Shown: positions 1 to 7,289 of the stretch, in pieces | Numbering within the stretch: the first letter of the stretch is position 1 | How the letters are laid out: each line of letters starts with the position of its first letter | Assembly (NCBI GenBank): GCA_943354965.1 | Contig: CALRDN010000007.1 | Location: forward strand, 1-64,000 | DNA: 64,000 nt | Direction of reading: 5' to 3' | From: Candidatus Peribacteria bacterium | Lineage (GTDB): Bacteria; Patescibacteriota; Gracilibacteria; UBA1369; UBA12463 | Translations under genes and position numbers: made by a program | Notes under the pieces: model-generated | Told to the model about the DNA's origin: nothing | Seen by the model: only the letters and a program-made list of their open reading frames with translations | Databases searched by the model: none

Positions 1-40
1 AAGACTATGTCGATCTTTCTTCGGAAAACGAGCTATACAG

Positions 41-69
41 GCGTACAAAACCACGTACAATTGGTACGT
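41..69 (+). promoter_or_regulatory. GTACAA repeats and inverted repeat before the RT
   Basis: GTACAA occurs at 43 and 55, and ACGTAC at 53-58 is mirrored by GTACGT at 64-69 with a 5-nt loop. The same hexamer forms an iteron array upstream of the RHH gene near 7.1 kb, so the RT may share an operator. A DGR-type hairpin is an alternative reading. Confidence 0.3.
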
Positions 70-97
70 TTTATGAATAATCGAACGGTCAAGATAG

Positions 98-1129
98 TTG
101 AGGGGGGGGGTCTTTATCAGGCATAATTTGTATGATTGGTTATGTTCACGGCCGAGTTTACTTGATGGTTGGAATGAGTTCAAATCAGGAAAAGGTGGAA
201 AAATTGATGTGCAGCATTTTTCCCTGAACTTGGAAAATGAACTCTTCGCCCTTCATGACGATTTAGTGCAAGAAAGATATTGTCACGGCTCTTACGCCGG
301 ATTTTATCTCCATGATCCTAAGCTACGCCACATTCACAAGGCTTCCGTGCGTGATCGCATCGTGCATCACGTCGTTATGCGCGCGATTGAGGATAGGTTC
401 GAGCCGGGATTTATCCATGATTCCTATTCCAGCCGCATCGGAAAAGGAACTCATCGAGCCGTAGAACGCTTCCGTACGTTCGCCTGGAAATTATCACGGA
501 ATGATACAAAAAAGGTTTGGATTTTGAAGTGTGATATTCGGAGATTTTTCGACTCGGTAAATCATGAAATTCTCAAAAAGCTCATCCATCGTCGTGTGAA
601 ATGTCCCAAAACGCTCCAGCTTCTCGATATAATCATCGATAGTTTTTCTGTAGACTCAGGTAAAGGCATTCCTCTTGGAAATGTGACGAGTCAGCTATTT
701 TCTAATATCTACCTCAACGAACTCGACCAGTTTATAAAACGCCGATTGCGCATAAAATACTACGTCCGCTATGCCGACGATTTTGTGCTACTGAGCCGTG
801 ATAAAGCAAAGCTAGAAACCGCGCTGGTATCTATCAGGCGATTTCTCACAGTGATGCTCGATATGGAGCTTCATCCAAAAAAGGTGTCATTCCAGAAATG
901 GCATCAGGGAGTCGATTTCCTCGGCTACATCAGCTTCCCGCATCACACGCTCGTACGTACGAAGACCAAAAAGAGGATGTATCGAAAGATGAAGATGAGA
1001 GCGGAGATGGCCAAGAATAAGATCATCTCTACCGAGAGCTTGAACCAAAGTCTCCAATCATATCTGGGCATCACGAAACATGCGAGAGGTAAAAATATTG
1101 AGAAGAAATTAATGAGCGTTATTCAATAG
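98..1129 (+). CDS. Reverse transcriptase, DGR-like
   Basis: RNA-directed DNA polymerase of 343 aa. The catalytic YADD box is at residues 225-228. The preceding block at about residue 190 reads GIPLGNVTSQ; the SQ ending is typical of diversity-generating-retroelement RTs, where group II intron RTs have SP. No maturase or endonuclease domain is visible. The ORF-track start is a TTG directly before a run of nine G. An ATG at 73 would enter the same frame only if the run had eight G, so the start is uncertain. No template or variable repeat was recognised in the window; they could lie to the left. The RT identity is secure, while the DGR subtype is inferred from the motif. A retron-like or other unassigned RT remains possible. 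Confidence 0.9.
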   Translation: MRGGVFIRHNLYDWLCSRPSLLDGWNEFKSGKGGKIDVQHFSLNLENELFALHDDLVQERYCHGSYAGFYLHDPKLRHIHKASVRDRIVHHVVMRAIEDRFEPGFIHDSYSSRIGKGTHRAVERFRTFAWKLSRNDTKKVWILKCDIRRFFDSVNHEILKKLIHRRVKCPKTLQLLDIIIDSFSVDSGKGIPLGNVTSQLFSNIYLNELDQFIKRRLRIKYYVRYADDFVLLSRDKAKLETALVSIRRFLTVMLDMELHPKKVSFQKWHQGVDFLGYISFPHHTLVRTKTKKRMYRKMKMRAEMAKNKIISTESLNQSLQSYLGITKHARGKNIEKKLMSVIQ

Positions 1130-1409
1130 TAAATTTTGCATATCCGATACTTTCGAGAAAGGAAAGTGTCGCGTCTACAGATGGATTTTCGGTATGGAGA
1201 AGGATGACTCTTTTACCATATCGATCAATTAAACCTCGTAAAAATTCATCTGCCCAGGACGGAGAAAAGGTGTTGACGCCACGAAAATCCACCTCGATTT
1301 TTTCATCTTCACGTACCTCTCCGAGCACCGGCGTAAAAGCCGCAAGAGCTTCTTTTCCAGCCTGCCTGGAAATAAGTGTGGTTCCGAATTTTTCCATCAT
1401 AATTTTCAT
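1119..1409 (-). CDS. STAS-like domain protein (DUF4325 type)
   Basis: Protein of 96 aa with the alternating beta/alpha pattern of small STAS-like DUF4325 proteins, including the segment VDFRGVNTFSPSWADEF. It starts 12 nt after the HTH/ATPase gene ends, so the two are probably one transcript. GHKL-type ATPases and STAS proteins often work as anti-sigma/anti-anti-sigma pairs, and by analogy this protein may be the partner or substrate of that ATPase (inference). Its 3' end overlaps the convergent RT gene by 11 bases. Confidence 0.65.
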   Translation of the reverse strand: MKIMMEKFGTTLISRQAGKEALAAFTPVLGEVREDEKIEVDFRGVNTFSPSWADEFLRGLIDRYGKRVILLHTENPSVDATLSFLESIGYAKFTIE

Positions 1410-1421
1410 AATACCTTGAGG

Positions 1422-2147
1422 TTAGAAGCGAATAAGGGCGAGGCATCCATGGAATGAGTCCTTTGTTTTTTCTATGTTCAGGCTTGTATCGCCCTGCTGA
1501 AGGGTCAATTTGGCGTCTCCGGTCTGGAATACTAGATTCATTGGATTGCTGGTAATGATTTTTCGAACATATTTCAGACCATTGCCTCTATGCTCAGGAG
1601 CTCTTCCGGTCAGTACTTCGGTAAAAGAAACTTTGAGTGCCTCTGTATCATCCGGAATATTGGGTCTCACGCGCCTGAGTGTATGCAAGATTCCCTGACC
1701 ACGGTCGGCGATAATGACCATTCTTTTGCCTAAATCATACCCAAAAAAATTTCCAGGAATATCCGGCCAAGAGCCCAAATTGTGATCAAACGAGTTGTTG
1801 CCAATTTCTCCGGCGGTTGAACTGATAAAAGAAAAAATATGTTCAAAGGCTGGTAATTTCAGGAGTTCACTTTCCATGGCGTGTACTCTGAATTGAAAAA
1901 TACCACTGTTCGAACAGTAATAACGCGAATCGGGTTCTTTGGGCGCATCACTGAAAATCCACATCTTCGCAAGAGAAAATAAATCGGTAGTCAATAGGGT
2001 GATATCCTCGGTGCGATACAATCGATGAGTACCTTTCCCAGGGCGAATAGCTATCAGCTTTCCACTCTCATCCCATCTCCTCAGGGTTTGCATACTCACC
2101 CCTAGCATCTCTGCCGCCTCCTTAATAGTAATAACATCTTTAGCCAT
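1422..2147 (-). CDS. MerR-type HTH fused to GHKL ATPase domain
   Basis: Protein of 241 aa. Residues 5-50 form a MerR/excisionase-like winged helix (EAAEMLGVSMQTLRRWD). The rest carries histidine-kinase-like ATPase boxes: N box EIGNNSFDHN (114-123), G1 box DRGQG (148-152) and G2 box RGNGL (187-191). No phospho-acceptor His domain is seen, so it is not a classical sensor kinase. It may be a DNA-binding regulator whose state depends on ATP and on the STAS protein encoded next. Phased TATACAA repeats directly upstream suggest autoregulation. The domain calls are seen in the sequence; the role is inferred. Confidence 0.7.
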   Translation of the reverse strand: MAKDVITIKEAAEMLGVSMQTLRRWDESGKLIAIRPGKGTHRLYRTEDITLLTTDLFSLAKMWIFSDAPKEPDSRYYCSNSGIFQFRVHAMESELLKLPAFEHIFSFISSTAGEIGNNSFDHNLGSWPDIPGNFFGYDLGKRMVIIADRGQGILHTLRRVRPNIPDDTEALKVSFTEVLTGRAPEHRGNGLKYVRKIITSNPMNLVFQTGDAKLTLQQGDTSLNIEKTKDSFHGCLALIRF

Positions 2148-2174
2148 GACACATAGTATTAAAACTATTCATAA

Positions 2175-2224
2175 GTATACCAAACTATACAAAACTATAC
2201 AAGAAATAGGCTAAACTATACAAA
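2175..2224 (-). promoter_or_regulatory. Helically phased TATACAA repeats
   Basis: ATACAA-type units occur at 2177 (variant ATACCAA), 2187, 2197 and 2218, spaced 10, 10 and 21 bp, so all lie on one DNA face. They sit 30-75 bp upstream of the HTH/ATPase start codon and are a likely operator for that regulator. Confidence 0.5.
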
Positions 2225-2272
2225 AGGGCGTACTCGTCAAAGCTAAGTACAATATTCCCGTATTCACTACCA

Positions 2273-3637
2273 CTAATCATCCATCGCATAATTCTGACTC
2301 TGCTTCGACTTCTCAATCGAAATGAATCGCATCTGTTCTTTCTTGAACATTAATTCAATACGGCCGGTTGGACCGTTACGATGTTTTTTGACATAGACAT
2401 CCAGAATGCCCTTTCGCTGAGAATCTTCTTCGTAATAATCTTCGCGATACAACATCATCACGACATCGGCATCTTGCTCGATAGCACCGGACTCACGAAG
2501 GTCGGAGAGCTGTGGGATTTTGACGGGTCGTGACTCAACAGCACGCGAGAGCTGGGACAAGACGAGAATCGGGATATGCAACTCACGGGCGAGATGTTTC
2601 AACGCGCGAGAAATTTCAGAAATTTCCTGCACGCGATTCACGCCCATACCGCTTCCCATCGACATCAACTGCATATAATCGATAATGAGCATGTCGAGGC
2701 CATTTTCCATTTGGAGGCGACGCGCCTTGGCGCGGAGCTCGGCAATCGAGCTTCCCGAAGTATCATCGATAAAAATCTTCATACCATTCAACTCATCCAT
2801 GACACCACCAATACGGGCGAAGTCTTCGTCGGTAAGTTTTCCCGTACGCAGCTTCCAGGAGTCGACCTGCAGCAGCGAGCAGAACATACGTTCTACGAGC
2901 TGCTCCTTCGACATTTCCAATGAAACCACACCTACGCCGAACCCACGTTTCGCGGCATTCTGAGCCAAATTCAACGCCAATGCCGTCTTTCCCATCGAAG
3001 GACGAGCCGCCATAACAATCAGATCTGATGGCTGTAAGCCCGACAGGAGATCATCCATGTCCGCAAAGCCCGTTGGAACACCACGATATTTCTGCTTCGC
3101 CTCCGGATCATGCAGGTTAGAGATTTTCTCAAATGTTTGCGCCAAAACATCTCGTACATGGACGAACTTATCTTTCAAAAATGTCTGTGAAACATTGAAC
3201 AACGCTTTTTCAGATTTTTCGAGCAAGTCCTCTAACGGCTCCGTCTCGCTATATCCCATGGACATAACGGTATCTCCCGCTCGGATTAATTTTCGCAAAG
3301 TAGACTTCTCCTTCACGATCAGCGCGTACTGCACTACGTGAGAGGAGGTAAAATTTTCCGTAGAAAGCTCGGCAATAAATGATACACCGCCAACTAAATC
3401 GAGCTGTTTGCGATCCTCGAGGTAGCTCGTCAGGGTAACGACATCAATCGGCATACGTCGGTCGTAGAGCTCCATTACACTCCGATAAAGAATCCCATGA
3501 ATATCATGGTAAAAATCATCAGCATTGAGGATATCAGAAACCTTGATAATGGCTTCTTTATCGACAAAAAGCGATCCGAGAATCGATCTCTCGGCATCTA
3601 AACTATGCGGTGGTATTTTTCCAAAATGTTCTGCCAT
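2273..3637 (-). CDS. dnaB: Replicative DNA helicase DnaB
   Basis: Replication-fork helicase of about 454 aa from the chosen ATG at 3637; the track start at 3658 is a TTG. An N-terminal DnaB domain (PHSLDAERSILGSLF) is followed by the RecA-like motor with Walker A ARPSMGKT, the Walker B region LIIDYMQLM, and the C-terminal hallmark SDLRESGAIEQDAD. The length is normal for the family and no intein is present. It is divergent from yraN. The assignment is firm. Confidence 0.97.
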   Translation of the reverse strand: MAEHFGKIPPHSLDAERSILGSLFVDKEAIIKVSDILNADDFYHDIHGILYRSVMELYDRRMPIDVVTLTSYLEDRKQLDLVGGVSFIAELSTENFTSSHVVQYALIVKEKSTLRKLIRAGDTVMSMGYSETEPLEDLLEKSEKALFNVSQTFLKDKFVHVRDVLAQTFEKISNLHDPEAKQKYRGVPTGFADMDDLLSGLQPSDLIVMAARPSMGKTALALNLAQNAAKRGFGVGVVSLEMSKEQLVERMFCSLLQVDSWKLRTGKLTDEDFARIGGVMDELNGMKIFIDDTSGSSIAELRAKARRLQMENGLDMLIIDYMQLMSMGSGMGVNRVQEISEISRALKHLARELHIPILVLSQLSRAVESRPVKIPQLSDLRESGAIEQDADVVMMLYREDYYEEDSQRKGILDVYVKKHRNGPTGRIELMFKKEQMRFISIEKSKQSQNYAMDD

Positions 3638-3672
3638 ACGATGTTTTTTATCACCCAATTGGGAACAGAGTT

Positions 3673-3685
3673 TGACACAGTGTCA
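3673..3685. promoter_or_regulatory. Palindrome TGACA-cag-TGTCA between dnaB and yraN
   Basis: A perfect 5-bp inverted repeat with 3-nt spacer lies in the divergent intergenic region, overlapping a TTGACA hexamer. It is a plausible regulator site; no specific protein can be named. Confidence 0.35.
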
Positions 3686-3743
3686 TCTTTTTTTAAAGTT
3701 TTTGTCATTGCCTTGTCAGAACACTCATGTACAGTAATCAATT

Positions 3744-4115
3744 ATGAAGAATCACATGACTACCCAAACAGCGAAAGATATTGGAGACAAGGGCGAAAAC
3801 CTCGCTTGCAGCCTACTGGAAAAGCGAGGGTACACCATACGAGACCGTAACGTTCGCGGAAGATTCGGAGAGATAGATATTGTGGCAAAAAAGGACGAAA
3901 AATATCACTTTATCGAGGTCCGGCTTCGTTCAAACTCAACTTTCGGCACGCCCGTCGAAACTGTCAACGCGAAAAAGCGCCTCCGACTCAAAAAAACGAT
4001 AGAATACTACTGCTTCACAGAAGGAGTAACGAATTGGCAACTTGATATAATCGCCATCCAACCTCTCGGAAATGCGAATAAAATAATGTTCTACAAAAAT
4101 ATCCCTCTCGAATAA
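3744..4115 (+). CDS. yraN: UPF0102 (YraN) putative nuclease
   Basis: Protein of 123 aa with the YraN pattern: GDKGENLACSLLEKRGYTI, then RGRFGEIDIVAK and HFIEVRLRS, which match the D-x(n)-ExK-like restriction-endonuclease fold (GEIDIV, FIEV). Family members are small Holliday-junction-resolvase-like proteins of unsettled role. The stop overlaps the start of the next gene by one base (TAATG), implying translational coupling with the PEGA protein. Confidence 0.85.
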   Translation: MKNHMTTQTAKDIGDKGENLACSLLEKRGYTIRDRNVRGRFGEIDIVAKKDEKYHFIEVRLRSNSTFGTPVETVNAKKRLRLKKTIEYYCFTEGVTNWQLDIIAIQPLGNANKIMFYKNIPLE

Positions 4116-5077
4116 TGTCAAAACGTTTCATTTCACTCTGTATTATTGCCGTAATCATTGTAGGATTTGCGGGGAATATCGTTTGGAAAAAAATCAACAT
4201 GGGTTCGGTGACAATCAATGTGCCGGTACCTTATACGTTTATGCTTGATACATCGGATATGATCACCTGCACCACAGGTACCTGTATGCTTACACTTCCT
4301 TCCGGTAGTCACGATGTATTGATTACAAAATTTGGATTTGTAAATTATCTAGCGCAAGTAAATATTGAGCGAGGAAAAAACGTCGAACTCAAGCCGTTAT
4401 TGCAAAAGGTTCTCACCGTCGAAACCAAACCTCTTATCACATTTTCTCTGCCAAAAATAAGTAATCCATTTGTATTGAAAACGGATGCAGATGGAAGAAC
4501 AGCACTTGCAAAGAAAGCGGGAAAATCAGGAAAGGATGAGATTATTGCTTACTTCGCACGACCGTTTACCTCACCAAAGATAGCATCCGACAGTGCGGGA
4601 CAATTTGTGTGGATAGCTGACGGAAAAAAATCAGATAGTGATACCTCGGAAAAATCCATCTATAGAATTGATACGAAAGAAAAAAGCAGGAAGGCCGTAT
4701 TCTCAACAACGAAATCCATACTGGCGGCTGTGCCGTCTCCAGCCGGATCTTCGGCATTTATTATTCTACCGGATGAGGTGAATATTGCGAAGAGCGATGG
4801 AAACGTAGCGGCAAAAATTCAAATAGCGGGACTCACGGAAAAGCACATGGCTTGGGATGGAGAATCAACAGTCTATCTGGTTCAGCACACATCAACGGAC
4901 GACATTCTTCGTCGAGCAGAACTCGATAATCATAACGGATTTGTGCAAATGAAAAAAATGGAAGAAATCTCTAGGTGGAGCGCAGACATCGACGTGATTC
5001 AGTTTATATTTGTCGATGAAAAATTGCATGAACTTCATATCCAAGGAAAGAACAAGGCATACATAATACAATTGTAA
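4115..5077 (+). CDS. Membrane-anchored PEGA-domain protein
   Basis: Protein of 320 aa with one N-terminal transmembrane segment (FISLCIIAVIIVGFAG) and then a PEGA-like beta domain containing SGSHDVLITKFGFVNY, the usual pattern of this surface repeat. The remainder resembles a beta-propeller-type extracytoplasmic region but has no catalytic motif I recognise. It is probably an envelope structural or carbohydrate-associated protein. It is coupled to yraN by one-base overlap. Confidence 0.6.
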   Translation: MSKRFISLCIIAVIIVGFAGNIVWKKINMGSVTINVPVPYTFMLDTSDMITCTTGTCMLTLPSGSHDVLITKFGFVNYLAQVNIERGKNVELKPLLQKVLTVETKPLITFSLPKISNPFVLKTDADGRTALAKKAGKSGKDEIIAYFARPFTSPKIASDSAGQFVWIADGKKSDSDTSEKSIYRIDTKEKSRKAVFSTTKSILAAVPSPAGSSAFIILPDEVNIAKSDGNVAAKIQIAGLTEKHMAWDGESTVYLVQHTSTDDILRRAELDNHNGFVQMKKMEEISRWSADIDVIQFIFVDEKLHELHIQGKNKAYIIQL

Positions 5078-5083
5078 AAAGCG

Positions 5084-5133
5084 TGTCAGAAAAATAGCAA
5101 CAATTATTCAAGATTTTTTCAGGGTTTTGTTAG
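5084..5133 (+). repeat. Dispersed intergenic repeat, copy A
   Basis: This copy contains GTCAGAAAAATAGCAACAAT, then ATTATTCAA, and ends TCAGGGTTTTGTTAGA, just upstream of comM. Parts recur at 9542, 35790 and (inverted) 59779-59860. Confidence 0.6.
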
Positions 5134-5155
5134 ACCGCGGTGGTAAGGTTGGTGC

Positions 5156-6709
5156 ATGCCGGTCAGTATTACTACAGCATCTACGGTTGGACTAGAAGGC
5201 AGGATCATTCAGGTCGAGGTTGATATTAGCGCCGGACTACCGGCCTTCAACATCGTCGGCCTGGCCGATACGGCTGTTCTGGAGGCGCGCGAACGGGTAC
5301 GCTCCGCAATCAAAAACAGCGGATACAGCTTCCCTGCGCACCGGAAAACAGTCAACCTCGCCCCATCGGGACTGCGGAAACACGGACCGGCATTCGATTT
5401 GCCCATAGCGGTTGGGATCCTCGCCGCGTCGAAACAAATGGCGCCGGTGGCGCCCGATGTCTGGCTCCTCGGCGAGCTCACCCTCACCGGCGAACTTCGT
5501 CCCATCCCCGGAATTATTCCACTGATGATATTCGCGAAAAAATCCGGCATAAAAGAAATTATTATGCCCCTCGAAAACGCGCATGACGCCGCAATTATCA
5601 AAGGCGTGAAAATTATAGGAGTCACATCATTGAAACAAACAGTAGAACATCTCTCCGGCATCGACCATATAGAGCCATATGAAAAAGTAGATGAAATATA
5701 TTCAGAAGAATGTTCTTCAGATCCTTTCGACGGAGTGATAGGGCAAGATGCAGCAAAGCACGCACTTGCCATTGCCGCCGCCGGCCATCACAACATTCTG
5801 CTCAGCGGACCTCCCGGCGTTGGAAAGACGCTGCTTGCGCACGCAATGGCTGCGATTCTCCCGCCATTATCCTATGAGGAATTTATCGAAGTAGCCGCCA
5901 TTCACTCACTCAAAAATGCGAGCGGAATTATGACCAACGGCCTTCTCGCTCGCAGACATCGCCCCGTGCGTGAACTTCACCATACAGCCTCTGTGGCAGC
6001 GATGATCGGTGGAACCGCCAACCTCACGGTGGGGGAAATTTCGCTTGCACATCATGGAGTGTTGGTTTTGGATGAACTTCCGGAGTTCTCACGGGATGTT
6101 CTCGAGGCACTCAGGCAGCCACTAGAAGAGAAAAGTATTACAATAACCCGCGCGAAAGGTTCTGTTACCTACCCAGCAAACGCCATTCTGCTGGCAACCG
6201 CCAATCCATGCCCATGTGGTTTATTGAAAGGAGGACGATGTACCTGTCTCCCTCATCAGATTAAACAGTATCAGTCACGCATATCCGGACCGATTTTGGA
6301 TCGCATTGATATTCGTATACAAATGGAGCCAATACATGCAGCGGAGATGATTCGGAAATCCTCCACGAAAAATACGATCGAGCATGACGCACAGAGAAAG
6401 ATAGAAGTAGGGGAGATAATGGAGTCAATCTCACGTGCACGCACTCTTCAGCATATACGCTTATTGCCGTATCATCTTCACACGAACAGTGATATTCCTT
6501 CGAAGCTCATGAGCACGCTCTGCCCCCTCGATATCGAGACACAAGCGCAACTCACAGATGCTATTCAGAAAGTGCACCTCTCCCCTCGTGCCATTCACCG
6601 TCTGATTAAAATTGCGCGGACAATCGCCGATATGGAAGTGGGCGCAACGGTAGACTCCTCGATCACATATAGTCACCTCTTTCAGGCGTTACAGTTTCGG
6701 GTCGACTAA
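5156..6709 (+). CDS. comM: ComM/YifB-family Mg-chelatase-like AAA+ ATPase
   Basis: Protein of 517 aa with the full YifB/ComM layout. It has an N-terminal Lon-S5-like domain (VDISAGLPAFNIVGLAD), a Mg-chelatase AAA+ core with Walker A GPPGVGKT and Walker B VLVLDELPEF, the Cys-rich NPCPCG...GRCTC segment, and a C-terminal helical domain (SPRAIHRLIKIARTIAD). ComM homologues are hexameric helicases that promote branch migration in natural transformation. With the conjugation-type ATPase and pilin genes in this window it fits DNA uptake or transfer (inference). Confidence 0.93.
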   Translation: MPVSITTASTVGLEGRIIQVEVDISAGLPAFNIVGLADTAVLEARERVRSAIKNSGYSFPAHRKTVNLAPSGLRKHGPAFDLPIAVGILAASKQMAPVAPDVWLLGELTLTGELRPIPGIIPLMIFAKKSGIKEIIMPLENAHDAAIIKGVKIIGVTSLKQTVEHLSGIDHIEPYEKVDEIYSEECSSDPFDGVIGQDAAKHALAIAAAGHHNILLSGPPGVGKTLLAHAMAAILPPLSYEEFIEVAAIHSLKNASGIMTNGLLARRHRPVRELHHTASVAAMIGGTANLTVGEISLAHHGVLVLDELPEFSRDVLEALRQPLEEKSITITRAKGSVTYPANAILLATANPCPCGLLKGGRCTCLPHQIKQYQSRISGPILDRIDIRIQMEPIHAAEMIRKSSTKNTIEHDAQRKIEVGEIMESISRARTLQHIRLLPYHLHTNSDIPSKLMSTLCPLDIETQAQLTDAIQKVHLSPRAIHRLIKIARTIADMEVGATVDSSITYSHLFQALQFRVD

Positions 6710-6726
6710 CCAGTGAGGTGAAAAAT

Positions 6727-7047
6727 CTAATCCTTCATCTCACGAATCAACTGTCGGATCTCTTCGTCAAAAATATGAGGATCATTAAGGAGCTTCTGTT
6801 TTTTGAGAGAAAGATGGGAATCGTCCACATGGCTCACGCGGTTTGATTGATGGTCGATAAGCGCTTCATGGTCATTGGTGACCGGGGAAAGAGGAGCTGA
6901 TTGATGGGGCGATGCCGGCTGATGGTACTCATAAAATTTCATCAGAAAGCGAAAAAACTCAGATTTATTAGTAAAACCTTCTTTTTTCATAAACTGATGC
7001 AGTATGGTTTCTTGCGCTTCATTGAGATGAAAATGAATGATTGACAT
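6727..7047 (-). CDS. Ribbon-helix-helix regulator
   Basis: Protein of about 106 aa from the internal ATG at 7047; the longer track ORF runs through the repeat-bearing upstream region and is unlikely. The N-terminus (MSIIHFHLNEAQETILHQF...TNKSEFFRFLMKFY) fits a beta strand plus two helices of an RHH domain. A charged, Pro/His-rich tail follows. Five GTACAA-type iterons lie directly upstream, so autoregulation is likely. It is convergent with comM. Confidence 0.6.
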   Translation of the reverse strand: MSIIHFHLNEAQETILHQFMKKEGFTNKSEFFRFLMKFYEYHQPASPHQSAPLSPVTNDHEALIDHQSNRVSHVDDSHLSLKKQKLLNDPHIFDEEIRQLIREMKD

Positions 7048-7074
7048 GTAAGTTTCATAAAATATGAGAACCAT

Positions 7075-7124
7075 GTACAAGATCGGTACAAAATACGTAC
7101 AAAAAAAGTACAAGATGAATACAA
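7075..7124 (-). promoter_or_regulatory. Iteron array GTACAA, exact 11-bp period
   Basis: GTACAA begins at 7075, 7086, 7097 and 7108, and ATACAA at 7119. The period is 11 bp exactly and the 5-bp spacers differ in sequence. The array lies about 30 bp upstream of the RHH start, as expected of a cooperative RHH operator. Confidence 0.65.
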
Positions 7125-7210
7125 GAAATCTACCATATTTGAACAATAATAAACAGTATTTTCTCATCTCATCAAAGCTTGGCTAATGATAAAAGCCAGC
7201 TTCAGCCAAC

Positions 7211-7239
7211 TTGACATTAAGTGTAACTAGAGGTATAAT
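7211..7239 (+). promoter_or_regulatory. Consensus sigma70-type promoter
   Basis: TTGACA (7211-7216), 17-bp spacer, TATAAT (7234-7239): a perfect consensus. AGCTTCA lies at 7199-7205. The predicted transcript has about a 45-nt leader before the ATPase gene at 7290. Confidence 0.85.
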
Positions 7240-7289
7240 TAAAAGAGAGAATTATTTCAAAAAAGAAGAACCTCCCAAAGTACAAACGC

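Noticed and set aside
1-97. DGR template repeat upstream of the RT
   Set aside because: No matching variable repeat was recognised elsewhere in the window, so the claim cannot be supported.
7047-7167. N-terminal 40-residue extension of the RHH protein
   Set aside because: It translates the iteron array and is hydrophobic without RHH character; the ATG at 7047 begins the fold.
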